A DNA stretch of 64,000 nt, taken from the NCBI GenBank assembly GCA_023627715.1, contig JAMAHW010000012.1, positions 248,001 through 312,000 of the forward strand, read 5' to 3'. Every line of letters starts with the position of its first letter. Positions within the stretch are counted from its first letter, which is position 1. The notes under the pieces were generated by a model that saw only the letters and a program-made list of their open reading frames with translations, was not told where the DNA came from and made no database searches. This DNA is from Periconia sp. R9002. Its lineage: Eukaryota; Ascomycota; Dothideomycetes; Pleosporales; Periconiaceae. The translations under genes and the position numbers were made by a program. This document shows positions 25,405 to 37,225 of this stretch, piece after piece.

Positions 25405-26814
25405 CTATTTTACAACCCGCATATTGTATAGCTTCTCCATCAGTTCTTCCATATCCTTTCGAGTTTTTCCGCCCACTAGCAATCCACAGGCGCTCCATGT
25501 AAACAACGCTCCAGGTCCGCTTTTCCCTCGACACCACGAAGCAATTACTATCGTACCATCTTGGATTTCTGTTGAAAACTTCTGCTCAAAATCTTCGCGA
25601 GTTCCGAGTATTCCCAGTGGAATCAGAACACCAGCGAACGGTAGATTGCGTTGCTCGTAAAAATGCTTCTTCATTAGGCCTAAGGTGTAGCTTCCTGTTT
25701 GACGTACATTCATATCCACAATGAGCTGTTGACCGTTCTTGTTCGTCATAACGTCTACTCCCATGGGTCCATAGTAACCGCGTGAAAAAACGTACGCAGC
25801 CACCTTGTCTATTATGTCTCTGTATTTTTCGCCTAGGGCAGTCTGACGGGTGTAATCCATGTACCCGCCGGACCATTGGCCGCGGCCATCTAGGATTTGT
25901 TCCGATGTGCTGATATAGTATGGGCGGCCCGCTTTCGTAATAAAGATGGAGACTCCGTCCGATGGTCCGTCCACCAGGTCCTGCAGCAGTAGGCTGACAG
26001 GGGTCTTGGCTTCGTTCATGGGTGTCAGCGCCTGAAACATGGCTGGTAATTCTTCACGGAGTGTCACTAGACAACTCTGACGCTGCTCCTCATTTTTGAC
26101 AACGAACACTGCATGCCCTCCCATTCCCAGCGGCAGCTTGACAACGAAGGGTAATGGAATCGAAGCGATAGGTTCTAGCATCCGATCAATTTCGTTTTGC
26201 AGCGCCACCTCATCATCTTTATCAGCAGCGCGGAGGATAGTGTCGATAACTTGAGTAGGTGGGCTCGGAAGATCTGAAAGTGCTAGTGTGCGTTTGCTCA
26301 GTAAATCCCAGTGCGCCTCTTGATCCACCAAGGGGCCATGTCCATCGAGGAAGTCCATGGGTGTGATGACGGCTTTCCGCTTTTCTAACACAGCAAGTTC
26401 ATCTGAGTGGTCGATGAATCTCAATCTGGGCTGCTGAGATGGCTTCAAGCTCTGGAGTACAGTCCGCGCATCGGATTGGTGCCAGGGCTCCGGCTTGCTC
26501 CAGCTGAACGTTTCAGCTAGCTTCTCCATTTTAGTCTTGTCGAGATTGAAGAGGTACAGGTCCATTTGTCCAGCAACAAAGCCATAATATTGTGCTAGAC
26601 AACTAAGTGTTATTCGGGCCAGCGTATCAGGCGCCCATTTATGGGTTCGAGGTCCTTGATATGCGTATTTGCGGGATACAGGCAGTGAACCTGCGACTCG
26701 TGTCGGGTTGGGAAAAGCATATGCGAGGGCGACATCGTCGCTATTTCCTCCATCCAAAGAGTAGAGGTCCGCAAGGGTCGTGGGAAGTTCAATCGCAGGT
26801 GCAGTCAATTTCAT
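25405..26814 (-). CDS. ATP-grasp domain ligase (paralogue A)
   Basis: Predicted ATP-dependent carboxylate-amine/thiol ligase of the ATP-grasp fold, of the type annotated in fungi as solid-state-culture-specific ATP-grasp protein. Single exon, 469 residues, ATG at 26814. Landmarks: PFVVKLPLGMGGHAVFVVK (ATP lysine K226 and glycine loop 230-233), QDLVDG after the hinge, GPMGVDVM (D354) and the metal-binding VDMNVRQTG (D367, N369, R371). It is a clear paralogue of the gene at 43044-44459: same length, the motif residues offset by one position, and shared opening DLYSLDGG. It faces the ABC exporter across a 443-base promoter with two TGGCTGAC elements. A likely job is joining an amino acid or amine to the cluster product; that is inference. 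Confidence 0.85.
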   Translation of the reverse strand: MKLTAPAIELPTTLADLYSLDGGNSDDVALAYAFPNPTRVAGSLPVSRKYAYQGPRTHKWAPDTLARITLSCLAQYYGFVAGQMDLYLFNLDKTKMEKLAETFSWSKPEPWHQSDARTVLQSLKPSQQPRLRFIDHSDELAVLEKRKAVITPMDFLDGHGPLVDQEAHWDLLSKRTLALSDLPSPPTQVIDTILRAADKDDEVALQNEIDRMLEPIASIPLPFVVKLPLGMGGHAVFVVKNEEQRQSCLVTLREELPAMFQALTPMNEAKTPVSLLLQDLVDGPSDGVSIFITKAGRPYYISTSEQILDGRGQWSGGYMDYTRQTALGEKYRDIIDKVAAYVFSRGYYGPMGVDVMTNKNGQQLIVDMNVRQTGSYTLGLMKKHFYEQRNLPFAGVLIPLGILGTREDFEQKFSTEIQDGTIVIASWCRGKSGPGALFTWSACGLLVGGKTRKDMEELMEKLYNMRVVK

Positions 26815-27027
26815 AGTGTGGGTGATTGGCGAATTTTGGAGGAACTAGAAACGGGGTGTTCGTTGACGATTTCAGTATTTTGGTTCCATGTAAGCATTGA
26901 GAGAAAAGAATTGAAACTGCTGTTCTCTACATTTGTAATGAACCTATAACCTATGAAAGCTCCAGCAATTGTCTGATTTGTTACATATGCCAGCTAGTAA
27001 CAGGTCGCGAGACACGTGGGATCGACA

Positions 27028-27106
27028 TGGCTGACAACAAAATCCGATGATCTTAGCGAAACAATGGCCGGCCTCATACGTAATTGCGGCTATGCTACTG
27101 GCTGAC
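27028..27106 (+). promoter_or_regulatory. Two TGGCTGAC elements, ATP-grasp A / ABC exporter
   Basis: Exact copies at 27028-27035 and 27099-27106 in the 443-base divergent promoter; 214-285 bases from the ATP-grasp start and 152-223 from the ABC start. One shared region could drive both genes. No other gene in this gap. Confidence 0.6.
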
Positions 27107-27257
27107 CTTCTAAGCCGTATTCACAACCACTGACGACAGTTGCATGGCCCTGAACAAAAAGGCATAATATTTTCGGCCAAGATAGCAGTTTGTACTATTA
27201 ATCGGCAACCCTGTCGAAACGAATACCGCTTGCTCCTTGACTTCGTCTTTTGACACA

Positions 27258-30200
27258 ATGCAACGTAACGATACCGCGACAACAGACCTAAGTGTTAATA
27301 CAGGCCTCAGTTTCCAATGCATTGGGGCCCAGAATGATGCCACCGTACCGGAATCCGGTCCAGATTCGGTATGGTCAAAAACGCTGGCGAATTCTTCTGT
27401 AGGGAGCCACACACGAAACACATCAGAGTCAAGTTTTTGCAAAAAGAGTCTCAATTCACAACCGGCATCGCCAACTACACGGGATACAGACACCACATTC
27501 CACAAGGATCAACAACATCCCAGGAAACAAACCGCAGAGGTGGATGCAAACTGGTTTAGTAAGCTCATCTTCGAATGGACATCAGGGCTACTGCGGGTGA
27601 GCTTGGTAGAATCAGCGATATTTTAACATACGAACTGACAACCGCTAGAAAGGGTACAGAAAGCCACTCGAGTTACACGAACTACCCCTCGTACACCCAG
27701 AGCGCCGTGCGCAGCCTTTGGTAGATGTCGTGCATGGTGCCTTCGATAGGAACTTTCGGGCAGGACATACACACGCATTGTTCTGGGCATTATATGAGTG
27801 TTTTAAAAAAGAATTTTGGATTGGCGGAATTTGCAGAGGTCTGGCCGACATCCTACAGGTCATCACGCCCTATACATTGCGATACCTGATTCAGTTTTCT
27901 GTGGACACTTACGTATCGCATCTCTCAAATAGGCCGGGACCACCGTTATGGCATGGTATCGCCTACTTATGTGGGATCATCAGCATGCTCGTGATACAGA
28001 GTCTTACTCACAATCACTACATGTATTTACTGGGTGTTATTGGAGGACAATCGCGCGCGATTTTGACATCGGCTATCTTCGAAAAGTCAGTGAAAGTTCT
28101 GGGTAAGGGTCAAATCTCAGATCAAGACGTATTCCCCGAAGATAGTGGTCAGAAGAGTCAAAAGGCGACGCATGAAGATTCTACGACCAGTCAGGTGATA
28201 GGCTTCTTATCTTTTGATTGCGCCCGGATAGCTCAGACAGCTAGCGCACTTCACGTCCTCTGGACTGCTCCTTTATCACTGGTGACTGCCCTCTCTCTAT
28301 GTGAGTCTTGCAATTCCTCGTGTAAGCAGCAGCAGTACTGACATGCATCAGTGATCGTCAATTTACGAGTGAACGCACTCGCCGGTTTTGGTGTACTCGT
28401 TTTGGGGTTTACTGCGCTCGTTCTGGGGGTCGGTATTCTCTTCCGGCAGAGAAAGAGTACGGAAAAAAGTGCAGAATCGCGTGTCTTCCTTACACATGAG
28501 GTACTGAACGCTATCCGCCCAGTCAAATTCTTTGGTTGGGAAGAAGGGTTTGCGCAGCAGATCAGGGACATCCGCGCTATAGAGAATCGCAAACTCAACT
28601 CGTACACTGCAGTCAAGAGTGCGGTAGGAGCGCTCTCCCAAGGGCTGCCGGTCTTAGTCGCCATGATCTCTTTCATCACGTACGCACTGACCCATTCTGG
28701 CCTCTCTCCGGCTATTGTATTTTCATCCACCGCCCTCTTCACAAGTTTGCGCATGCCGCTTATCTACCTTCCTCTTTGCATTCAAGCATGCAAGGATAGC
28801 GGTGCGTCCATGTCGCGGATTCAGGAATTTTTGAGCACCCCTGAGATCAAGGAAAACGAAGTCGATCCAGCACTTGACGCCGCTATTGAAGTGCATCACG
28901 CTGAATTTGTATGGGAAGATGCGAGGGAATCTAACACATCAGTCGAAGCTAGTAAGGATAAGGGATCCATCGCTGTCGCATTGCCTACGGAAAACGTAAC
29001 CAAAACACCATTCTGTCTTCGGGATATTGACCTGACAATCGAACGCGGAGAGCTCCTGGCTGTGATAGGAAGTATTGGGTCGGGCAAAACATCATTTTTG
29101 TCAGCACTCGCTGGCGACATGGCCAGGATATCTGGCACAGTGCGATGGGGCGCCTCACACGCTCTTTGCCCGGAGCAACCGTGGATGCTCAACGGCACGG
29201 TTCGCGATAACATTCTGTTCGGACATCCATTCGAGCGACAATGGTACAGTGCCGTCCTGAAAGCTTGTTCACTGTCCAGGGATCTTGATTCGCTTCCCCA
29301 CGGTGATCAGACAGTTGTCGGAGAGCGCGGCGTCGTCCTCTCTGGCGGTCAAAAACAACGCATCAGTCTAGCCCGCGCAATGTACTCAGAGAAAGATGTT
29401 ATCCTCCTTGATGACCCCATCAGCGCTGTAGACGCCAAAGTTGGGCGTGCTATCATGGATGACGCTATCTGTGGCGACATCTTGTGTAGAAAGACCCGCA
29501 TCCTATGCACGCACGACATGAGCGTCCTCCATAGGTGTGATCGTATCTTGTGGTTGGAAAACGGAATGATACGATTTCTGGGTAATTTTTCAGATCTTTT
29601 GCAAAACAATCCCGAGTTCACTAGTGTCAGTTGTGCGCCGAATGGCGATCAACACTCTGATCCCCTCAAAGTTTCGGGCGGCAGTGAAGAGGGTCCGGAC
29701 CTCCACGATAACGTAGACGCAGATGCGGCCGACACTTTAATTCAGGATGAAGATCAAGAGAGTAGATCGGTATCGTGGAGAGTTTACGGATCGCTGTTCG
29801 TAGCTCCAGGCAGCGCTTTCTTTGCCATTGCGGGCTTCCCTTTGCTTCTTGTGGGGTCTGGATGTATGGTCCTGGCACAGCTTTGGCTCGCGTGGTGGAG
29901 CTCCGGCCGCTTTGACATCCACAGAAACATCTACATATGCATCTATGTGGCGCTTGGCTGCGGCCAAATTCTCTTTCTCTATTTGTTCGGGGTTTTGACA
30001 GCATTTTGCTGCACGCGCGCCAGCCAAGTATTGCTCAACAAAGCAGTAGCACGCGTCTTCCACGCCCCCACCCACTTCTTCGACTCGACACCTGCCGGTC
30101 GATTGACGAATCGGTTCTCGTCTGATGTCGAGGCTATGGACTACCACTTACCCGAAGCTTTGCGGATGTTCTCGATTTCCATATCGGGGCTCATTGCGCT

Positions 30201-31833
30201 ATTCGCACTCGTTATCGCTTATTTTCCTTGGTTTGGAATCGCTGTCGGCGTTCTCATCTTCATTTTGGTGTGTTTAGCCATCTATTACCGCTCCACTGCC
30301 CGTGAGGTCAAGCGGCACGAATCCACTTTCCGCTCTGTTATGTATACGCGATTTGTCGAAGGCATATCCGGTATCTCCACGCTGCGGGTCTTTGGAATGC
30401 ACCCATACTTTTCGCAAAGGCTCTGCGAGGCTGCAGACGATCTCAACAGCGCATCTTTCACTAATTTTGCTGTGCAAAGGTGGCTAAGCATTCGACAAGA
30501 TGTCGCTGCAATTCTGTTGGTCACTGCTATGGGCGTCTTGGTCTTGGTGAACCGCCAGTCGCAGGACCCTGCCATCTCTGGCCTGGTCCTTAGCTTGATG
30601 TTATCTGCAGTACAGATCATCCAGGTAGTCGTACGAGAATGGGCAGACGTGGAAAGCGCCCTCAACTCGACCGAACGCCTCTATGAATATGCTCATAATA
30701 TTCCCCAAGAACCGGACGACACTGTTGATCGTCCTGACGAAGGCTGGCCCAAGAATGGACAAGTTGAGTTTGCAGAGACACGTATGCGATACCGCCCTGG
30801 CCTTCCAGAAGCACTTAAAGGAGTCAATTTGCGTGTCAAGGGCGGCGAACACGTAGCTATTGTAGGGCGCACAGGTGCGGGAAAGTCATCCATCGTAAAT
30901 GCTCTCTTCCGATTGACGGAACTGTCCGGCGGATCTGTCTCGATTGATGGAAAAGATGTTTCTCGAGTCTCGCTCCAAGATCTACGAAAGCATGCATTAT
31001 CCATCATCCCACAAGAGAGGGCTCTGTTCGCAGGAACCATACGCAGTAATCTCGATCCGTTTGACGAGCTCCCGGACTCAGAAATCTGGGAAGCACTCAA
31101 AGGGGCCGGCCTAGACCGAACCGTTCACCCGAGTGACATTGTACAGGAAGAGGGCACGAACTTTTCCCTAGGCCAGAAGCAGTTACTTGCAGTTGCACGC
31201 GTCTTGACGAGAAAGAGTCGCATTGTGGTGTGTGATGAGGCAACTGCAGCATTAGACGCAGAGACAGACGACCAGATCCAAGCCACGATGCACCGCGCCT
31301 TTCGCAATCGCACTGTTCTCTGTATCGCACATCGGCTGCGCACGGTTCTTTGGTATGACCGTATTTGCGTGATGGAAGCAGGTCAAGTGGCAGAACTCGA
31401 CACGCCACTTCGTCTTTACCAAAAGCAGGACGGTATCTTCAGGGAGATGTGCCTGAAGGTCGGTATCACTGAGGAGCAGATTATCCATGCTGCACAGCTT
31501 TCCCGCACAAGTGTTAAGACGCCGCTCCTCGAACTACGCCTACCAGGTTCGAAGATTGAGGTTGATTGGGATAATCTCACGTCTCCAACGAGCACATACA
31601 AGAGATTTTCCGAATGCTCAGGCGACGTGGTAGCGTTTTCCCCCACGATATACGAAAAGGAGGAAGAGAGGAGGACCAAGCCGAGACCAAGACCCAGAAG
31701 TAAGCTGCCACCCAAGAGGATGAGAAGCTTGCGGAGTAGCAGTATCTATTCTGAGAGTGTTTTGAGTTGGTCTGAATTAGGTAGTGTGTTGGAGCGTGAT
31801 CGTGTTGTTAGTAGTGTCTATGAAATGATATAG
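27258..31833 (+). CDS. ABC transporter, ABCC/MRP family (Yor1-like)
   Basis: Full-size exporter (TMD-NBD-TMD-NBD), about 1,490 residues, plasma or vacuolar membrane. ATG at 27258; two introns (27597-27648 and 28301-28351), with phase-consistent junctions that restore WTSGLLRKGYRKPLELHELPL and SLVTALSLLIVNLRVNALAGFG. NBD1 has Walker A GSIGSGKTSF (about residue 570), signature LSGGQKQR and Walker B VILLDDP, where Asp replaces the catalytic Glu. NBD2 has GRTGAGKSSIV, a variant signature FSLGQKQ and IVVCDEAT with Glu. This asymmetry (one degenerate, one competent site) is usual for ABCC proteins. The C-terminus is a basic, Ser-rich tail. Shares a promoter carrying two TGGCTGAC copies with ATP-grasp A, so it probably exports the cluster product or gives self-resistance. 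Confidence 0.92.
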
Positions 31834-32285
31834 TGGGGTTGTAAAATTGAACAACTAAATGTATTTAAGAATTATAATGATGACTTTTATAATGTGTTTG
31901 ATAACTCTCGACCCACGTAGTGGGGCATACTGCATTGTAAGGATTTAATTCTCTATCCATCTCTCGATGTCTTAATGGAACGTAGACCTAATAGGACGAG
32001 CGCATTCCTGTGCTAGAATAACATAGTCAGTGTAGATATCATAGCAATGTCGAAGGGTTATGTATCTTCGAAATTAATACTTAGTCAAAGCGATCCAGAA
32101 CTTAGTGTCTTCGGCGTTGTTTGCACCATAGAAGTTCTACGTGACAGTTCATTATCTACCTAGGTATACTAGTACAACAATTTTAGGAAGGTGATGAACA
32201 GAAAAGAAACGTGTTGATACATGTGTGAATAATCTAAACGACCGATAATACAATTTTCACAATATCACAGATGTCTCCAACATAG
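31834..32285. other. AT-rich convergent intergenic region
   Basis: About 0.45 kb of AT-rich sequence between the converging ABC exporter and enoyl reductase genes. No coding signal; it probably holds both 3' ends. Confidence 0.5.
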
Positions 32286-33502
32286 CTAAGACGGAGCTGA
32301 CACTGTTTGCCTGCGATCTGCTGTCCGATAAATTAATTTCTCCCCTCTCACTTTGCCCTTTCGTAGGAGCGCCACTCCATCAAGCAATCCCTCAAATCCA
32401 TCTGGCTCGATACGGATTGGATGCGACATCAGCTCACCAGACTCAAAGATCGGATTCAAGTAAGGCCAGATGGCGCGTTTGAAGTCCGCGCACTCAGCTT
32501 TACCAGGCGTACCAAATGGCTCTGGCCAGCTGATTGGTAGGCCTCGAAGATGCGTAGCAAGTACCCAGTCAGGGCTGACAGTACGACGCGTAGCGGATTG
32601 TTCCGGGTAGGGCTCAAGACCAACGTCTGTGATTTGTCAGTGACTGACTTTCATGGTGGTTTCCACAACGTACACTTTCCACCACAACGACCTATGGCTT
32701 GATAGCATATCTTCATGGTCTCCTCTTCCGTGATACAATCGAGCGCATACTCAAGCGCGTTGTTCGTAAAAGCCCTGATATTTTCTCCACAACTAGGTTC
32801 ATGGTAGTCGAAGATTTCATCAGCGCCATACGAACGGACCAGGTCATTGCTATGAGGCGAGCAAGTGGTAATGACTCGCGCACCCATGCGCTTTAGGAGC
32901 TGTATCGCGAAAGTGCCCGTGGAAGTCGCACCGCCATACACCAGGATATCAAAAGGCTTTTCAGCAGGCTTCCTCAGCAATTCCATAGGTAGCTGGAGGG
33001 AGTAGAAAATAGCCATGGCTGATGTTGCGATGCGCAATGGCATACCGGCGCCTACCTCGAAGCTCATGTCCTCAGGCATTTTGAGCGCCATGATGCCGTC
33101 AACGGAAGTATATTCTGCAAACGCACCCGACTGTGGTCGGAGGGCCTCCATACCGTCGCATGCTCCACACACTCGATCTCCTAGTTTTATGCGGCCTTCA
33201 GACGCTATGTCTTTTCCCATGGCGACTACAGTACCGGAGCAATCAATCTAAAAACATCGGTCAGAGCCGAGATAGTTCATGCGACCACCATCTCAACTTA
33301 CACCATAGTTGGCACCAGCTCCCACAAAGGGACCAACCATCTTCGTGTCCACGGGATTTAATCCCACATATTCTGTTTTGATGATCACACAGTCATCTGC
33401 AATAGGTGGCATTGGAAAATCATCTCGGATAGAAAAGTCAAGTTCATCGTTTGCGACGACAGCGCGCTGGGTTTTCGGTAAATCGGGGATTGAGAGCGCC
33501 AT
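32286..33502 (-). CDS. Trans-acting enoyl reductase (MDR family, LovC-like)
   Basis: NADPH-dependent medium-chain reductase of the type that works in trans with highly reducing PKSs and PKS-NRPSs whose own ER is dead. ATG at 33502; three exons, with introns near 33248-33304 and 32604-32667 (the second donor read as GTACGT, joining GGK to YVGLEPYPEQ). Landmarks: N-terminal LPKTQRAVV and EYVGLNPVDTKMVGPF, IDCSGTVV, GDRVCGACDG, and the cofactor loop LVYGGATSTGTFAIQLLKRMGARVI. About 365 residues, as for LovC/TenC/ApdC-type proteins; no zinc-binding pattern is seen. The partner is presumably the PKS-NRPS at 49760-61305, where the ER region shows no cofactor motif. Three TGGCTGAC elements lie upstream. 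Confidence 0.9.
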
Positions 33503-33703
33503 TTTGGAATAATTAATGATATGTTGGTGGAAATCTGACAAATTTTAGTAAACGGTTCAAGGTGATCGTTTGTTTACCGTGGACACCTTCTTAAGAATAG
33601 CCACGCGGGTAATGATTTTAAGGATTTAGATCTTTTTAGGAGACGGTCTATGCAGGGATGGTTGACACCGACTACAACTACGTCCCATGGGCCCGCAATA
33701 TGC

Positions 33704-33827
33704 GTCAGCCACCACTCCTAATGCATACGACGGTATGGGGGCTGATCCAAGCCTCTTTGTTTCTCTTCGTCTCCTACAAAAACCATGTGTGCACCGTGCG
33801 GGATAACCTGGCTGACCTGTGGCTGAC
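33704..33827. promoter_or_regulatory. Three TGGCTGAC elements, enoyl reductase promoter
   Basis: Minus-strand copy at 33704-33711 and plus-strand copies at 33809-33816 and 33820-33827; the last two start 11 bases apart, about one helical turn. They lie 200-320 bases upstream of the enoyl reductase. The rest of 33503-34086 has no gene. Confidence 0.6.
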
Positions 33828-34086
33828 ACGCTTATCTATCACTATCTGTTCTGTCAGACAAACATTCTTCGTCAAATCATTGAAACAAGTACTCTTTTTA
33901 ATTTGATCTACATCAAAATAAACTCCTTTAGGTTACAATCTGGTTTGCATTCTTCAATCATTCTGATTGTTTTCGTTTCAGGTCAACCATTTTCAGTCAT
34001 TCCAATCATTTTTTTGTTTCAAAGCCATCAACTCTCGCGAGTGACGCAATGCACGATGCTATTCTGCTCAGACACAGCGATGCTAC

Positions 34087-34940
34087 TCAGCGTCGCATCT
34101 TCGGCCAAGTTTGTCCTTCCCCCTGCAACTCATACCTCCTATTATGTTCCTTAACGGTTCCAGGTGGGGTCATTAGAATTGCAACGCAGCAAACTGCCAC
34201 GAAAGCCATCTCGGGGAGCATCGTCATTAGCAAATATGCCGTCGGACTGCCCTTCACTGCGTTCCACATCATATCTGCAGTGATGACGAAGATCGCACTG
34301 TACAGAATGCGGACAAAGAGAAATGGCAGGCCAATCCCCACGCCTACAGCTAGTGTATAGTGTTCCCAGTCATATCGCCGACGTTGCATCCAAAAGTACA
34401 CCCATACGCTCAGGGTGTAGACGTAGATCAGAAACAGTATAGCGATGCTGGCGCGAGACCACGGCGTAGGCAGGAGTTTGTTGTGCTCTTTCTGCGTGAC
34501 GGCGACCATTCCACCGATAGAAATGCCGATATCGATCCAAGTCAATAGCTGCGGAATCCAGAAGACCCGGTCATGAACGACACGCACTGATTTGTCTCTG
34601 CTCATGCTATCAGCTTCTTGTGCTCATGCATACAAATGTGTGTCGCACGCAGCACATACATTTTGGTGAGCATTTCCAACAACGTAAAAACCAAGAGCAG
34701 CACCCCCAGGCTCTCACACACAAATACGCCAGCCCACAGTCCGCTAGAGTCGCGATTTATAGTGCCCAGCATGCACCCGGCACCCACGCATCGTATAAGC
34801 GAAAACCCACCCAGAGTGTACCAGCATATACGACGCGTCCTGCGAAAGTAGTATCCCACGAAAAATGAGACTGAAAAGAGCAAGAGCTGGACGATGGCGA
34901 TTGCGTCGCGATAGCGAATCTGGCCGTTGCCGCTACCCAT
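34087..34940 (-). CDS. DUF7702-type integral membrane protein
   Basis: Fungal multi-span membrane protein of unknown function resembling DUF7702 proteins. ATG at 34940 (MGSGNGQIRYRD); one intron near 34613-34665 with a phase-2 junction. About 265 residues with seven hydrophobic segments, for example AIVQLLLFSVSFFVGYYF, VFVCESLGVLLLVFTLLEML, IAILFLIYVYTLSVWVYFW and MAFVAVCCVAILM. The seven-span layout and opening RYRDAIAI are typical of the family. It may act in transport, sensing or protection; nothing in the sequence decides. A TGGCTGAC element lies 215 bases upstream, so it is probably co-regulated with the cluster. Confidence 0.8.
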
Positions 34941-35154
34941 CGTGAATTGTTTCAAAGAACTGAAAAAAATTGGTGTTAACTATGAAGCATGTAAAATTGT
35001 CAAGGAGAGTCATCTAACTGTTTTGAGAACAAGCAGTCCAGTTCTTCTTTCTGTGGGTAGGTGCGAAGCAAAAAGGTGCCAGCCAAACGACGTCATCGCT
35101 GGATGACTGACTGTGCCGCCTGCGCCTCAGGATCGCAGTGTTTCACTTCAACAT

Positions 35155-35162
35155 TGGCTGAC
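35155..35162 (+). promoter_or_regulatory. TGGCTGAC element, DUF7702 promoter
   Basis: Exact TGGCTGAC 215 bases upstream of the DUF7702 start. The rest of the 870-base gap 34941-35809 contains no recognisable gene; it also carries the 3' flank of the bZIP-like gene. Confidence 0.55.
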
Positions 35163-35809
35163 ATTTTTGCAAATCTGTTCCTAATGGAGATGTGCGAGCA
35201 TTGGCAACACTTGGGTTTGGGTTTAGGCTTCTCCGAGCCTATCATTGGTAGATAGTGAGGGCAGCATGAGTAAGCCAATACTCCTTAGAGTATTTAGGCC
35301 AGCTCACTGTTGGCAACGCGAACGGTGGTGCTTACATGCTGTACAGCCCCCATCTTGGCGGAAGGGCATCCCTCGGCTTGGCGCTCCTCGAGTCTCAGTT
35401 TAAACCCCGGATCCAATAGATGTGGCATATTTCACTTTGAGGCAAAGTGCAGGCTATTGGCTCCGCCTTATATTTCAGTCACTGGAGGATGAGCTCCGGT
35501 AGGCTCGACTAATCTTAGCACCCACGCTGTGCGGCTGAGCGGAGGATTGACAAGGCTGAAAGCCCAAATGACAATAATATGGTTACCCCACAACATGCTG
35601 CCTTGACCCTTTCGAAGGGGTCGGCAAACTATCTACGGCACTCAGTGCTGACCGCAGAATGCAAACAACGGATTCTCCGATTGTGTAGATCTTGATCGTC
35701 TTCCAATCAATTGCGAATTGTAGATGCACTTTATGCTGTCTTGGTAAATGTATCGCCTTAAAATTATTTACAATGAAATGAAACGTAGCACCAAAAGTGC
35801 CTGATTAAT

Positions 35810-37225
35810 CTAACTCCACTGACTCCGTCGCCCATTCATCAATAAAGCCACCACAGCATAGCTTACCTTGTCACAATACAGACTCTCTGGCCCAGCAAGC
35901 TCCGTCAGTAACGACCAAAGCTTGGGCGCCTTGTCCTGTACCACCATCTCGATCTCCTCTGGCAATGACGTCAACTGCGCCATAGCTCGATCTTTGTCTG
36001 ATTCCCCGGGATTCCTCCTGAGCTCGTGCAGAGCTGACAGATTGTCCGCATTCATTTTTTGGTCAAGGTGTCGGGTGACTTCTTGCAACTCTTCCTCGTA
36101 AACAGAATTTGCGTGCTCGGTGGCGGCCTCATCAATGCCTCGAGACTCGTGCCGGGGCCAACTCTTGCTGCTTGCGTGCAGGTGTTTCATGACACGCGGG
36201 AGACGTCGAGATCGAGAAGCGCGTTGAGCCAACTCAGGCACGCTCGACTTCTCGAGTGTGCATGTGTAGTATGTTGATGCCACGCTATCGAAATCTGCGA
36301 ATTTCGCTTCGCGACATGCAGCCAAGATTTTGGTGAAGCGAGCTGTATTTTGAGATACTAGGTCATCTGCTGTTTCCTCAGGGATTGTAGGAGATGACCG
36401 CCTGGACGATAAGCTGTTTGCAAGCGAAGATGAGTTTGGACGGTCGACAGAAGAGCTCAGTGACGGCCGGTTCGATGTTTTGGATGAGCTTGTGCTGCTC
36501 CGACGCCGATGTATTGGGCGCTTCTCGACTCTATAGCTGTGCGGGGAGGGCATTGATGTTGCCGACGAGGACTCACTCCTCTCCTGTTTTCGCAGTGGTG
36601 GTTGAGATAGCGATATCGTATCAAACATGAATGGTGAGGTGCTAGCCCGATCGATTGTAACAGCAGTAAGAGCTGGGTCGACAAGCGATGGTGCCGTCAT
36701 AGAGAATATGTCTGGTGGAGGATGGCTGACTGCATCAATTGACATCTGAAACTTTATTTCGTCTAAGTGGGTTGGACATGGACCAGTCACTGGGTTGCAG
36801 GTACAGCCCTTTGGCATCGGAAACGGGAATGGATTTGAGTCGAATTGGTAGGAGACCGATGATGATGCGTCGTCCAGCATTGGGTCCAGCGAGGTGACTG
36901 GGAATGGGTTTGAAGGTGCACTGGAGAGTGCCGCCTCCATGGAGCTTGATATCCCGTTCATAGACGCCGTACAGGTCATGGGTAGATCCAGGGCTGAGCC
37001 CTGATCTTTGGCCTGTTCGGACTTGGAGCTGTTTGACTGTTCTTTCATTCGGCGGCCTAGTAGAAGTTAGCATCTATGGAAAGGCAATCACATGGGTAGC
37101 TTACGATGCTTCTGCTGGGCGATGCGATTCTGGATTTTTCTCTTTTCTTTGGCTGCAGGACTTTGTGACCTTTGGTACTTTTTCTTTGGGCGACTTTGTT
37201 GCGACTTCTGGTTACCGCTCGACAT
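35810..37225 (-). CDS. Basic-region (bZIP-like) transcription regulator
   Basis: Likely nuclear pathway regulator. ATG at 37225; one 48-base intron (37057-37104) splits the basic region. Spliced, the N-terminus reads KEKRKIQNRIAQQKHRRRMK (about residues 27-46), fitting the N-x2-A-x2-x3-R core of fungal bZIP/AP-1-type basic regions. What follows (EQSNSSKSEQAKDQGSALDL) lacks leucine heptads, so no normal zipper is evident. The remainder is Ser/Pro-rich with a short cysteine cluster (KGCTCNPVTGPCPTH), basic patches (EKRPIHRRRSSTSSSKTS) and a helical C-terminus; I see no ankyrin repeats. About 455 residues. TTACGTAA, a known Yap-type site, lies at 37238, just upstream of the start. It is the one cluster gene without a nearby TGGCTGAC element, as might suit the regulator itself. 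Confidence 0.78.

Noticed and set aside
28351..28754. Antisense frames across the ABC transporter
   Set aside because: Shadows of a strong, domain-supported gene on the opposite strand.
36723..36730. TGGCTGAC copy within the bZIP-like coding sequence
   Set aside because: Counted in the total but not treated as a promoter element, since about two chance copies are expected and it lies in coding DNA.
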